A stretch of 64,000 bases of DNA from assembly GCF_010993745.1 (NCBI RefSeq), contig NZ_WOTN01000002.1:992001-1056000 (forward strand), in the 5' to 3' direction. Under the pieces are notes generated by a model that had not been told where the DNA came from, did no database searches, and saw only the letters and a program-made list of their open reading frames with translations. Positions 42,138 through 50,578 of this stretch are shown here, in pieces. The stretch comes from Fodinicola acaciae (lineage in GTDB: Bacteria > Actinomycetota > Actinomycetes > Mycobacteriales > HKI-0501). A program made the translations under genes and the position numbers. The first letter of the stretch is position 1; the number at the start of each line of letters is the position of its first letter.

Positions 42138-43831
42138 GTGACCAGCATCCGCTCATTTCCTGCGCGAAGCACGGCGTCGCCTACCACCACGCCGGGCTGC
42201 CTATAGATGTCCTTGACGCGATCGAGGAGGCGGTCCGGACCGAGATCGTCTTGGCGATCGTTTCTACGAGCACGTTGACCGACGGAGTAAACCTGCCGGT
42301 TCGGACCGTCGTGATCGCCGAGACTCGATTCGAAGGTCAGCATCCCGGAGCTCAACTCGGCGCCGCACGGCTCATGAACGCCATCGGACGAGCTGGGCGA
42401 GCCGGCCGCGAGTCCGAGGGCTGGATCGTGCTTGCGCTGCAGAAGCAGTCCGACCTCAAGGATTTCGACGAGCTCCGCCCCAACGACGAGGCACTCGAAG
42501 CCAACTCGACCCTTTTGGCAGAGGAGTCCCTTGCTGCACTGGCTGGTGCCGAAGAGCTCGTCGCCACCACATCTGACGCGATCTTTCGCCTCGCGCCGGA
42601 CACGGCTGCGTCTGACTTCGTGTCGTACACCTGGTTTGTTCTGACGATGCTGCAGCCACTGTGGACACCGTTCGACGATCCCATCCAGATGGATATTGTC
42701 ATCGGCAACCTTCTGGCCTTCCAACAGATGGACCCCGTGCTGCGGCAACGTTGGATGCAGCTCGCCGAGCAGGTTCGAGCCACGTATGAACGTACGAGCC
42801 CGGAACAACGGAGGCGTTGGACAGCCGCTGGGACATCGCTCGGTACTGCGGCGCGGCTCGATGCGATAACCCGCGAGGTAGTTGACGCGGTAGCCACGCG
42901 CGAAAGCGAGCTTCGCCAACTCGGGTCTACCATGCTCGATGACGTGTGGTACTGGCCGCTTAATGACACTATCCGTCTGCTGTCACAACAAGAAGTGCTC
43001 ACGCGGCTACTGGCGCAACCGGAAGCAGGCAACTGCTGGAAGTTCTGGTCAACGAGAGCCAAGGGAGATGGAAACCTTATCCGTGTGTCCATTGTGGATG
43101 GACTGACGGGATGGGTAGATGGTCTTGACGTCCCCGCCCTTGCTGAACGGATTCTTCCGGGCCTGGCCGTCGAATGGCAGCTGGAACAGACTGTCGATGC
43201 CATCAGTTCGACATTCGAACACTACTTGGCTTGGACTGTCGGGGTGCTCATAGAACAAGCCAACGCTCGCCTTCATGAGATCGGTCTGGTAAGCCGCATT
43301 CGGCCAGACACTGCATGGTGTATCCGACACGGCGTCAACACCCCACATGCCCTGGCACTGCTCAATAAAGGAGTGCGTTCTCGTCGACTGGCGCATGTCA
43401 TAGGAAGTGAGGCGCAGCGCCAAGGTGTCGAAGTCGACGACATTCGGTCCTGGCTTGCAGATATGCATATCCGAGGATGGCGAAGCACATTTGGCGCGGC
43501 GGCGCGCGAGGTGCTCGATCTCTTGCAGTTCATCCGGGCTCGCCGTAACAATGTTCTGCGGTCCCTGCTTGAGACAGGACAGGCCCAGGTGACGCTTCGC
43601 AGCGATCTTTCAATTGCCTATCAGACGCCGGAAACCGTCTATATTTCGCCAACGACCGACACGACCTCCGAACTGCAGATCGTAAGTGACTCTGGTCAAG
43701 CGGTCGCAGTTGTCGATGTCGATCTACATGCAGATGTCGATGCTGTCCTCATGAGCGGGCTTGACATCGTCATAACCATGCAAGGCCATGACCTGAACTT
43801 TATGGCTTCTGAGATCGTGGCGTCCGACTAG
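42138..43831 (+). pseudogene. HamB-like helicase, 3' part after the IS
   Basis: This part encodes GDQHPLISCAKHGVAYHHAG onwards to residue 1171 of the reconstructed helicase. It contains the second RecA lobe, with TDGVNLPVRTVVI and motif VI AIGRAGRAGR (about residue 688), and a 450-residue C-terminal region. The frame is open and undamaged. An ATG-less but open frame continues upstream into the IS right end, with an ATG at 42049 and an alternative start at 42035, so a fusion product bearing IS-encoded residues is possible. Without the first lobe it cannot be an ATP-driven helicase. Confidence 0.8.
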
Positions 43832-44159
43832 CAGGTGAGGAGGTTGATCGTTGATCGTGAAGAACCTGGCAAAGGGCAACTGTCCCTGCGGGGTCGCAGC
43901 ATGCCGCAGCGACTGCAAGTCCGCGGTCGGTACGCTCCACAGCATTGGGCGCGCGGCGATTTCCTCCGTGTGCATGTCCGGTCGCGTGGACCTGGCAGCT
44001 TCCACCGAGGGCGGCTCACGCTCGACCTTTTCTCAGGGTGCACGATGAGGGTCACGGTGAAGACGGCGTACTCGTCGAGTCAGGTGAAACCGATCGCATT
44101 GACGCGACCGGCTGGGCCTGATGCTGTATCCACTTGCTGGTCCGGGGCTGGGGTCTGAG
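43832..44159. other. Gap between the helicase and the AbiJ-like gene
   Basis: A region of about 330 bases. The only candidate gene is the low-confidence small frame at 43851-44048. The remainder shows no hairpin with a T-run and no recognisable protein. It presumably carries the promoter or leader of the AbiJ-like gene. Confidence 0.4.
43851..44048 (+). CDS. Possible small Cys-containing protein downstream of the helicase
   Basis: A 65-codon frame starting with TTG, seven bases after GAGGAGG. The product begins MIVKNLAKGNCPCGVAAC and contains five cysteines, with CPCG and CRSDC near the N-terminus. It starts 19 bases after the helicase stop, as expected of a co-transcribed accessory gene. 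Codon use is not decisive, another frame is open over the same stretch, and no family is recognised. Confidence 0.3.
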   Translation: MIVKNLAKGNCPCGVAACRSDCKSAVGTLHSIGRAAISSVCMSGRVDLAASTEGGSRSTFSQGAR

Positions 44160-45545
44160 ATGACAGCCGACCCGACTGAGGGAGATATCGATACTCACGA
44201 CCTGGTCAGAGAGCTTGTGTCAAGTCTGCACCATCTCCGGCACGTCGACCTGGACGCAGTCGGGCCGGCGTTGGGGCTGGCCATCCCCCCGCAGCATCCG
44301 GATCCGTCGCAGGCCGGTGAAGTGAAGTCGTTGTCCAAACAGGAGCGGCTCGACCTGGCATTCGACGCTCTCGCACAGAATAACCACGAGGCCGTGTGTG
44401 CTCGCTTCCTCCAGCGCAGCGATCTGGCCATCGAATTGAGGCACCGAGTCGAGGATCTAATCTGGGAGCGAGAGAACTGGCCGCAGATCACCACCCGGAC
44501 ACGCCGCGACATCGCCGAAGCGCTCGACGCTTTCGATGCGATCTGGTTGGAGGCCGACGGGCTTCTCAACCTGGTCAAGCGGCACTGGGTGCCGCGCTCG
44601 CACGAGTGGTCGTTCGACCCCAAGGACCCTTACGAGCCGGTCGTGCGGCACATGTTCCGTTTCCCCAACGACTGGACGACGGTCGAGTTCTTCAAGGAAA
44701 TCGGTGCTCTCGACGGTGGAGATCGCCGGTTCGCGCTGTTCCTGGAGGGATTGCTGTCCGGCTCGGTGAACCCGAGCGAGGCGCGACAGCGGAAGATGGC
44801 CGCGGCGATCTCGCCAATCCTTGCCCGTGCGGGCCTAAAGATCACGGAGTCCGGCTCGACTGACGGCTACCCAGCATTCGCGATCGTTGCCGCGGGAACC
44901 CGACCTCGGCCGGCTCAACTCATCCTCTTTGCCAGCCGGCACGGCAAGCCTGCGCTGCGACTGCGCGATGTGCTCGATCAGAGCATCGAAGTATTGACTG
45001 GAGATGACACCGTGCTCGCCTACGACGTCCCCGTCAGCGACCGCGGCCTGACCTGGCGGGACGTCGAGTCGTGGTGGTCGCACCGCAAGGGCATCTCCGC
45101 TGACCAGGCCAAGCTTGAGCTCTGGCGGCGCCTGGTGACAGTTTGCGCTGACGTGTCCCCCGTTCAGCATGCTCTCTTTACCACGTATTACGACTACGCG
45201 AAGGACCATGACCCACTGTTCGCGCTGCTGCCGGAGGTTTGGCTGCACTGGGACCCGGTCTCACGACGACAGCGCGGGGAGAACGCCTTCCTTGACCAAC
45301 GCATGGACTTCCTAATGCTGTTGCCGGGGCTCAGACGAGTCGTGCTTGAGGTCGATGGGGAACAGCACTACGCGACCTCCTCCCGCCAACCAAGCCCCCG
45401 TATTTACAGCGAGACCACTCGCGGCGATCGCGACCTTCGCCTGACCGGATACGAGGTCTACCGCTTCAGTGGATACGAACTCAGCGAAGATCGAGCCACC
45501 AACACCGTCGCGGAGTTCTTCAACCGGCTCCTGGCTAGAATATGA
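44160..45545 (+). CDS. AbiJ-NTD3-domain protein with C-terminal nuclease-like domain
   Basis: A 461-residue protein. Residues about 65-240 match the AbiJ N-terminal domain 3 found in abortive-infection proteins: LIWERENWPQITTRTRRDIA, then HMFRFPNDWTTVEFFKEIGA, then RRFALFLEGLLSGSVNPSEA. The last 100 residues resemble a DUF559/Vsr-like endonuclease fold: FLDQRMDFLMLLPG, RVVLEVDGEQHYA (acidic-xQ motif) and LTGYEVYRFSGYEL. A phage-sensing module fused to a nuclease effector is the best reading. Its place right after the Hachiman-like pair supports a defence role. The start could instead be the ATG at 44121. Confidence 0.7.
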   Translation: MTADPTEGDIDTHDLVRELVSSLHHLRHVDLDAVGPALGLAIPPQHPDPSQAGEVKSLSKQERLDLAFDALAQNNHEAVCARFLQRSDLAIELRHRVEDLIWERENWPQITTRTRRDIAEALDAFDAIWLEADGLLNLVKRHWVPRSHEWSFDPKDPYEPVVRHMFRFPNDWTTVEFFKEIGALDGGDRRFALFLEGLLSGSVNPSEARQRKMAAAISPILARAGLKITESGSTDGYPAFAIVAAGTRPRPAQLILFASRHGKPALRLRDVLDQSIEVLTGDDTVLAYDVPVSDRGLTWRDVESWWSHRKGISADQAKLELWRRLVTVCADVSPVQHALFTTYYDYAKDHDPLFALLPEVWLHWDPVSRRQRGENAFLDQRMDFLMLLPGLRRVVLEVDGEQHYATSSRQPSPRIYSETTRGDRDLRLTGYEVYRFSGYELSEDRATNTVAEFFNRLLARI

Positions 45546-46045
45546 ACGGAGCATCAACGACCGGTTTGCTTTGCACAGCAGCCCTCTTTAACCCGATGAC
45601 CTTGAGGAAGCGATCCAGGCAACGGATCACAAAACCGTGGCACAGCACGCCGAAGGACAGGGCATGACCTGCGGAAACGTCAACGCGATTCGATGTTGTG
45701 CCCCCAAATTCCGGGAAATCGACTCCGCATGTGCTCGAGCCAGCCGCCCTAACGATAAGTGATGGACGCCGATTCGCCATTTTCGCCTTGAAACAACCGC
45801 ATCAGGTGTCTAACTGCGCTGAACGGCGGCGTGAAATCGCTACTCGATGTGATATCGGCAGGGCAATGGACTTTTAATCCGTTCAGGTAGGTTCAGGTAC
45901 GTTGAGCGAACTCACGATCAATCTCCTGACCTGCGATTATGTGTCTCCGGTTATATATCCAACTCTGCTCGGTGTGCTCCGTCGCCGAGCAGTAGGCGGT
46001 GGCGTGAGTGCCGCCTTGTGTCGGGCAGTGTCGCTGAGGCGCCAA
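45546..46045. other. Region downstream of integrase 1 with possible attachment site
   Basis: 500 bases without a convincing gene. A short minus-strand frame (45535-45780) has no domain or Shine-Dalgarno. The stretch 45868-45880 is identical to an anticodon arm of tRNA-Lys(UUU): GGA stem, CTTTTAA loop, TCC stem. A direct repeat follows at once (45881-45899). Actinobacterial integrative elements usually have their attachment site just downstream of int, so this is where one would look. Confidence 0.4.
45881..45899 (+). repeat. Tandem repeat GTTCAGGTA, possible integrase arm site
   Basis: Two identical 9-base copies (45881-45889 and 45891-45899) with a 10-base period, directly after a tRNA-Lys-like anticodon arm and about 150 bases beyond the 3' end of the integrase gene. 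Tandem repeats beside an att core are typical integrase arm-binding sites. Confidence 0.4.
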
Positions 46046-47560
46046 TCATCTTCGCTGGACAGGTGATAGGGCCGGTGCTGTCGTGACGGAGAGCGCAACG
46101 GATTCTTCGGGATCGGAATCCGTTGGTGTGGGCTGAATGTAGTGCGGCACTTGCGCTGCCATAAGTTCGGCTGCCTGGATTGCGAGGTCGGGAATCGTGG
46201 TGCCGTAGCAGTCTTCGGTGAAGGCGTAGGTGGCGTGGCCGAGCAGTTCTTGGATCTGCCGGGTGTCGACGCGTGCTTCCCGGTTGCGGGTGGCGACGCC
46301 GTGCCGTAGGCCGTGCAGGCGGATGGGCGGCAGTTCGGCGGCGTTGGTGATTTCGTGGAATCGGATGCTGACTTTGGCGGGGGAGAGGGCGGTTCCGTCG
46401 GGTTGGGTGAAGACGAGGCCGGTGTCGGTCCATTCGTTTCTCGTGGTGCGTTGGCGTTGTTGGATGTGATGGCGACGTCGGAGGGCGGTGTGTGCGGCGG
46501 GGCCGAGGGGGATGACGCGTGCGCCGGCGCGGCTTTTGGGGGTGTCGATGATGATGGTGGAGCCGTTCTGGATGATCTGCTGGCTGATGGTTGCGGTCTG
46601 AGCGGTGTCGTCGATGTCGATCCAGCGCAGTCCGCAGGCTTCACCGCGGCGCAGGCCGCGGTAGGCGAGCAGGACGAACAGTTCGTACAGCGGGTCCTCG
46701 CGCGCGGCGTCGAGGAATCTTCCGGTGTGTCGCGCGGTCCACGTCATGACGGGCCCGGGAAGAGTTCTGGTTTGCTGCCAGGCACGGACACGCTCTGCGG
46801 TCCATTCCAGAGGTTTGGCTGGTGCGGCGGATGGTAGCTCGATGAGGGTGGCGACGTTGACGGTGATGAGCCGGTAGACGCGGATAGCATCGTTGAGTGC
46901 TTTGCGCAGGGTGGAGTTGATGCGGTGCATGGTTGCCGGCGCGGTGGCTCGTTGACCGCGGACGGCGGCCTTCTGCTCGGGTGTCCCGTTGGCTCGGACG
47001 CGTCGGACGTAGTCGCTGTGTTCGGTGATGGAGTCGAACATGGCCATGAGGTGTTCGGGTTGGAGCGTGTCGAGGAGATAGTGGCCAAGGTGAGGGATGA
47101 GGTGTACGCGGATGTGGCTGCCGTAGGAGGTTCGGGTGTTTTCCTTGATACGGCGCCGGTTGGCGATCCACATGCGTAGGTATGCCTCGACGGTGACGGA
47201 GGCGTTCAGCGCGGCGCCGGTGCTGACGCGGCGGCGTAGCTCCTCCACTGTCGGCAGGACCTGGCGCCGGCGTAGTCGTTCCTGGACGGTGTCGGCGATG
47301 GCGAGCGCGGTGGCGAGGTCGTTGGTGCCGAGTCGGAGCAGGGCGATGATGTGGTCGCGTTGTTCGCGTGCGGCGTCGGCGATGGGGAATCCGCATCGCC
47401 GCTCGTAGCGGCGCTTGCCGCCCATGCTGTGCGGGAGTTCGAGTTGGTAGCCCCAGCTTCCGTGAGCGCGGCTCCATCCGCCGCCTGGCCGTCGTAGCTT
47501 CGGGCATCGTGCGCCGAGCGGGATGCCGGTGGTCGCGTTGCAGCAGCCGCACTTTTTCAT
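46046..47560 (-). CDS. Tyrosine recombinase/integrase (module 1)
   Basis: A 504-residue phage/ICE-type integrase. I start at the ATG at 47560 (MKKCGCCNATTG), because upstream codons look non-coding. An N-terminal Cys cluster is followed by an SAM-like core-binding domain (about 130-260) and the catalytic domain. The first Arg is in YRGLRRGEACGLRW (about 300), HxxR in LHGLRHG (about 416), GHATYAFTEDCYG carries the late His and nucleophile Tyr (about 452). The excisionase-like gene lies upstream on the same strand, as in actinomycete integrative elements. Confidence 0.88.
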   Translation of the reverse strand: MKKCGCCNATTGIPLGARCPKLRRPGGGWSRAHGSWGYQLELPHSMGGKRRYERRCGFPIADAAREQRDHIIALLRLGTNDLATALAIADTVQERLRRRQVLPTVEELRRRVSTGAALNASVTVEAYLRMWIANRRRIKENTRTSYGSHIRVHLIPHLGHYLLDTLQPEHLMAMFDSITEHSDYVRRVRANGTPEQKAAVRGQRATAPATMHRINSTLRKALNDAIRVYRLITVNVATLIELPSAAPAKPLEWTAERVRAWQQTRTLPGPVMTWTARHTGRFLDAAREDPLYELFVLLAYRGLRRGEACGLRWIDIDDTAQTATISQQIIQNGSTIIIDTPKSRAGARVIPLGPAAHTALRRRHHIQQRQRTTRNEWTDTGLVFTQPDGTALSPAKVSIRFHEITNAAELPPIRLHGLRHGVATRNREARVDTRQIQELLGHATYAFTEDCYGTTIPDLAIQAAELMAAQVPHYIQPTPTDSDPEESVALSVTTAPALSPVQRR

Positions 47561-47774
47561 GATCGATCCGGGCGCCACCGAGTACCTCTGTGGCGCTGCA
47601 GATGTCGCGTACAGCAGTGTCGAGGCAGGCGGCGGAACGGCAGCCATCGTATGTGGAATCGCCGGCGTCGACGCTCGGGCTGGTTTGATGCGATTGGAGC
47701 TAGTCAGTTTGGTTCCGTTCCCTGAACGGTCGCGCGGACTCGATGTCGTCTTGTGGGTGCGAGTAGTGCGTGTT

Positions 47775-48122
47775 TCATGCTCGGGGCTGAAACGTGTCGA
47801 CGATGAGACCGCTGCTTGCGGCCGGAGATGAGGATGGTGTGGTCGGTGGCGCCGGTTCGATGCCGATTGCCTGGAGGAGCGAGGGTACGGATACGCGGTA
47901 TTTCCGGCTGAAGCGCAACACGGCGGCCGGGAATTGGTTGGTGCGGGCCAGTTCGTAGGCTTTGGTTTGCCCGATGCCGAGTATTTCGGCCGCGGTCATG
48001 AGGTCCGTGGTGACGCCAAGGGCGGTAATTCGGTCGATTGTCCAGCGCGGGACTTGGTCGGTCGGTGAGATGCCGGCTGTGGGATCAGGCATTGGGGTGA
48101 GGTGACTGCTGGTGCGTGGCAT
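47775..48122 (-). CDS. Excisionase-like helix-turn-helix protein (module 1)
   Basis: A 115-residue protein with a MerR/excisionase-type winged HTH: LMTAAEILGIGQTKAYELAR then the wing FSRKYRVSVPSLLQAIGI (about 41-88). Such proteins bend DNA at the attachment site to direct excision. It is encoded upstream of integrase 1 on the same strand, leaving a 214-base gap. The Pro/Ser-rich tail is unremarkable. Confidence 0.75.
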   Translation of the reverse strand: MPRTSSHLTPMPDPTAGISPTDQVPRWTIDRITALGVTTDLMTAAEILGIGQTKAYELARTNQFPAAVLRFSRKYRVSVPSLLQAIGIEPAPPTTPSSSPAASSGLIVDTFQPRA

Positions 48123-48627
48123 GGCGATTTCTCTTTCGTAAGAATAGATACAGGGTCGGCGCGGTCGGGATTGAGCATGTGCGTTGCTGGGGGTGCCGCG
48201 CGTTGTGGTCGTGAGAGATCCATTTGCGGCACCGTTGGAGACAATGAGGTTGATTCAATGTGCCGCCACGCGGGGCCTGCAGAATGCGAACCGCAGCGCC
48301 TGCGCGGCTCCACAACATTCTGGTGACGTGGCCGATATGCATCTGCGTTGACCCGATGGGGTTCGCCGACGGGTCATTCGCAACACGCCCTTCAACGTGA
48401 TGATGCCACTGGTGAGCCGCTGCCGCAAACAGTGTTCCGGATGTAGGGCGACCACTGACGTGCCTGTACGCGCCGGGGAGGGAAACGGCGATACTGGACG
48501 ATACGAGACGGCAGTAGTCGGCTTTTCTGTTTCGATACAGAACAAATCCGGTATTTTTTCGCTTTCTAAATCGCGGATCCGATCGCTATTAGGTCAGTGT
48601 CCGGGTCCTTACCCATGAGGAGTGACA
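48123..48627. other. Region between the two integrase modules
   Basis: About 500 bases separating the two divergently oriented xis/int modules. It must hold both promoters. The right part (48520-48600) is AT-rich and includes the dyad TTCTGT-N6-ACAGAA at 48525-48542. No gene with a ribosome-binding site or domain was found. Confidence 0.45.
48525..48542. promoter_or_regulatory. Dyad TTCTGT-N6-ACAGAA before integrase module 2
   Basis: Perfect 6-base arms (48525-48530 and 48537-48542) in an AT-rich stretch 86 bases upstream of the small TTG-start gene. It is a plausible repressor site controlling the second module. Confidence 0.4.
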
Positions 48628-48780
48628 TTGACTATCACCACCAACCCCAACGTCCAATCCCGCATCGCCCCTGCGACGAGAGCAGCTACTCAGGCCGCGC
48701 GAGCAACCGTCGCGCGACGCTTCCACGGCGGCAGGTCGCGTAGCCGGTCCGTGCTCAGCCCGACAAGAGTCGACTGGTGA
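48628..48780 (+). CDS. Small basic protein at the head of integrase module 2
   Basis: A 50-residue arginine-rich protein starting with TTG, preceded by GAGGAG with a five-base spacer. It reads LTITTNPNVQSRIAPATRAA and ends VLSPTRVDW. Its TGA overlaps the GTG of the following excisionase-like gene by GTGA, which supports a real coupled gene. An alternative ATG frame at 48615 covers part of the same region. The family is not recognised; it could be an accessory recombination directionality factor. Confidence 0.45.
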   Translation: MTITTNPNVQSRIAPATRAATQAARATVARRFHGGRSRSRSVLSPTRVDW

Positions 48781-49085
48781 CGCCGCCGCAGCGCCGCTTC
48801 GAGGACCATCCCGACGCTGAAGGCCGCCCGGCCGCGGCGACAGGCGGCGCCGACGAATCGGGTCTTGCTCCAGTGTTGCTGTTGCTGCCTTCTGAGGCGG
48901 CGCAACGACTGCGCGTGCTGGAGTCGTGGCTGCGCAGAAAAGCGGCCGCTGGCGCTGTCCCGTGCACGTTCGTGGGTAAGCATCTTCGGTTCTCCGAAGC
49001 CGACCTCCGCCAGATCGCCGCTTTGGGAGCGCGCCCCGCGCGGCCGGGTCGCGGGCGACCGCGGCAATGTGACCTGCCGCGTTGA
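48777..49085 (+). CDS. Excisionase-like DNA-binding protein (module 2)
   Basis: A 102-residue protein starting with a GTG that overlaps the upstream stop. The C-terminal half has the helix-wing pattern of excisionases: SWLRRKAAAGAVPCTFVGKH then LRFSEADLRQIAALG, followed by a basic RPARPGRGRPR tail. It lies 132 bases upstream of integrase 2 on the same strand. It would control excision of the second module. Confidence 0.65.
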   Translation: MTPPQRRFEDHPDAEGRPAAATGGADESGLAPVLLLLPSEAAQRLRVLESWLRRKAAAGAVPCTFVGKHLRFSEADLRQIAALGARPARPGRGRPRQCDLPR

Positions 49086-49217
49086 CGTTGACAGAGGTTG
49101 TCTGGTGGCTCGCATCGGTCGACTTGATCTTCGCCGCCGAGTTGAGCTGGATGGACGGCAACGCCCGGCCGGTTGGCCGACGTGTGAAGGGCAGCAGCGA
49201 ACGGAGGCTGGCGGTCG

Positions 49218-50462
49218 ATGGGCTGGGCTGAAAAACGAGGTCCAGGAAGCTATCGTGCCCGGTACACCAAGCCCGACGGCACACTTGGCTCCAAGAGCGG
49301 TTTCCGCACTCGTGGCGCGGCGCTGGACTACGCCAACGGCAGGGACAACCCCGCCGCAGGGGACGACGACCGTGACGACACCGCTGATCGGTTGCTGGTC
49401 CGGGTTTCCCGTCCTGCCAACAACAGGGAGTCGGTGATCCTCACGTTGGCCGAGTGGGCTCCGACCTGGCTGGACTCGATGGACGTGGCGATTCGGACCG
49501 AGGAAGGCTACCGGACCCGCCTGAAATGCCACATCCTGCCGGACTGGGGCGATTACCCGCTTGACGCGATCACCAACAGCGGCGTACGGGCCTGGGCAAA
49601 GAAACTCCGTGTCGCCGGGTACTCCCCGGTCACCGTCTCTGGGCTGACCAAAGCTCTTCGGTTGATGCTCAGCGACGCCGTCGACGAAGGCATTTTGAAA
49701 GCAAACCCAGTCCAACTGCGCCGCCGCGGTCGCCGGGAGCACGTATCCGTGACCGAACGCGTCTGGGCTACACCCGAGCAGGCGATGCGGTTCGCCGTCA
49801 ACGCTGCGATGTTGGACAGCCCGACCGCCGGCGTGTTGGCGCTGACGGCTGCCTGGACTGGCGCGCGTTGGGGCGAACTCGCCGGGCTACAGCGAATGAA
49901 CGTCCATCTCGACGAGGACGGCAGTGGTCGCATCGTGATCGATCCCAAGATCGGTTCGCTCCATGAAACCGACTCCGGCAGGCTCATGCTCGGCCCGCCC
50001 AAGACCGCCAAATCGGCCCGTACGATCGCCTTGCCACCCACGCTGGCGAAGGTGCTTCGCAACCACCTTGATATGTGCCGAGGCAGTTTCGTTTTCACTG
50101 GCCGTGACGGCGGGTTGTTGCGGCGCAGCAACGTCTCACGCCGGGTCACTCGTCCAGCAGTTGACGGCACCCTGCATCTCACGCGTCCCCGTATCAAGAT
50201 CGAGGGCGCCTGCCCTGGGCTGACCATGCATGGTTTCCGACATGGTCACAAGACATGGATGATCGCCGACGGCATACCCGAGGCCGCGCAAGGCCTGCGT
50301 CTCGGTCACGAACAAGCCGACCAGATCCGCGAGGTCTATTCACACGTCGAAGAAGCCATCGAACAAAAGCTGCTCGACTGCCTAGAAAACCGGTGGAGCA
50401 GGGCCATCGCGGCTCTTGGCGAGAATATCAATCTCACTCATAGATGGCTCAATGCCGCCTGA
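49218..50462 (+). CDS. Tyrosine recombinase/integrase (module 2)
   Basis: A 414-residue integrase. An N-terminal AP2-like/arm-binding segment (GSYRARYTKPDGTLGSKSGF) leads to the SAM-like domain (about 75-170) and the catalytic domain, with Arg in GARWGELAGL (about 217), HxxR in HGFRHGHKTW (about 338), GH at LRLGHE and the nucleophile Tyr in REVYSHV (about 374). All catalytic residues are present. It points away from integrase 1. Its last 19 bases overlap the longest possible reading of the next gene. Confidence 0.9.
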   Translation: MGWAEKRGPGSYRARYTKPDGTLGSKSGFRTRGAALDYANGRDNPAAGDDDRDDTADRLLVRVSRPANNRESVILTLAEWAPTWLDSMDVAIRTEEGYRTRLKCHILPDWGDYPLDAITNSGVRAWAKKLRVAGYSPVTVSGLTKALRLMLSDAVDEGILKANPVQLRRRGRREHVSVTERVWATPEQAMRFAVNAAMLDSPTAGVLALTAAWTGARWGELAGLQRMNVHLDEDGSGRIVIDPKIGSLHETDSGRLMLGPPKTAKSARTIALPPTLAKVLRNHLDMCRGSFVFTGRDGGLLRRSNVSRRVTRPAVDGTLHLTRPRIKIEGACPGLTMHGFRHGHKTWMIADGIPEAAQGLRLGHEQADQIREVYSHVEEAIEQKLLDCLENRWSRAIAALGENINLTHRWLNAA

Positions 50463-50578
50463 ATATCTGCTCGCGCCGCTCCGGTGCTTCGACGTTTCGG
50501 AATCAGCCAAAGCTTTGTCCTGCACGGAGCGGTGTCCTCGAGGCCATGGTGAAACATGACGGCTCTAGGCTGGGGCGT

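Noticed and set aside
43832-44159. DUF397-type small protein
   Set aside because: The WxxSSYS and CVEVA motifs of that family are not present in any frame.
45535-45780. An 81-codon minus-strand frame downstream of the AbiJ-like gene
   Set aside because: No Shine-Dalgarno, no domain, and it overlaps the end of the AbiJ-like gene; left as intergenic.
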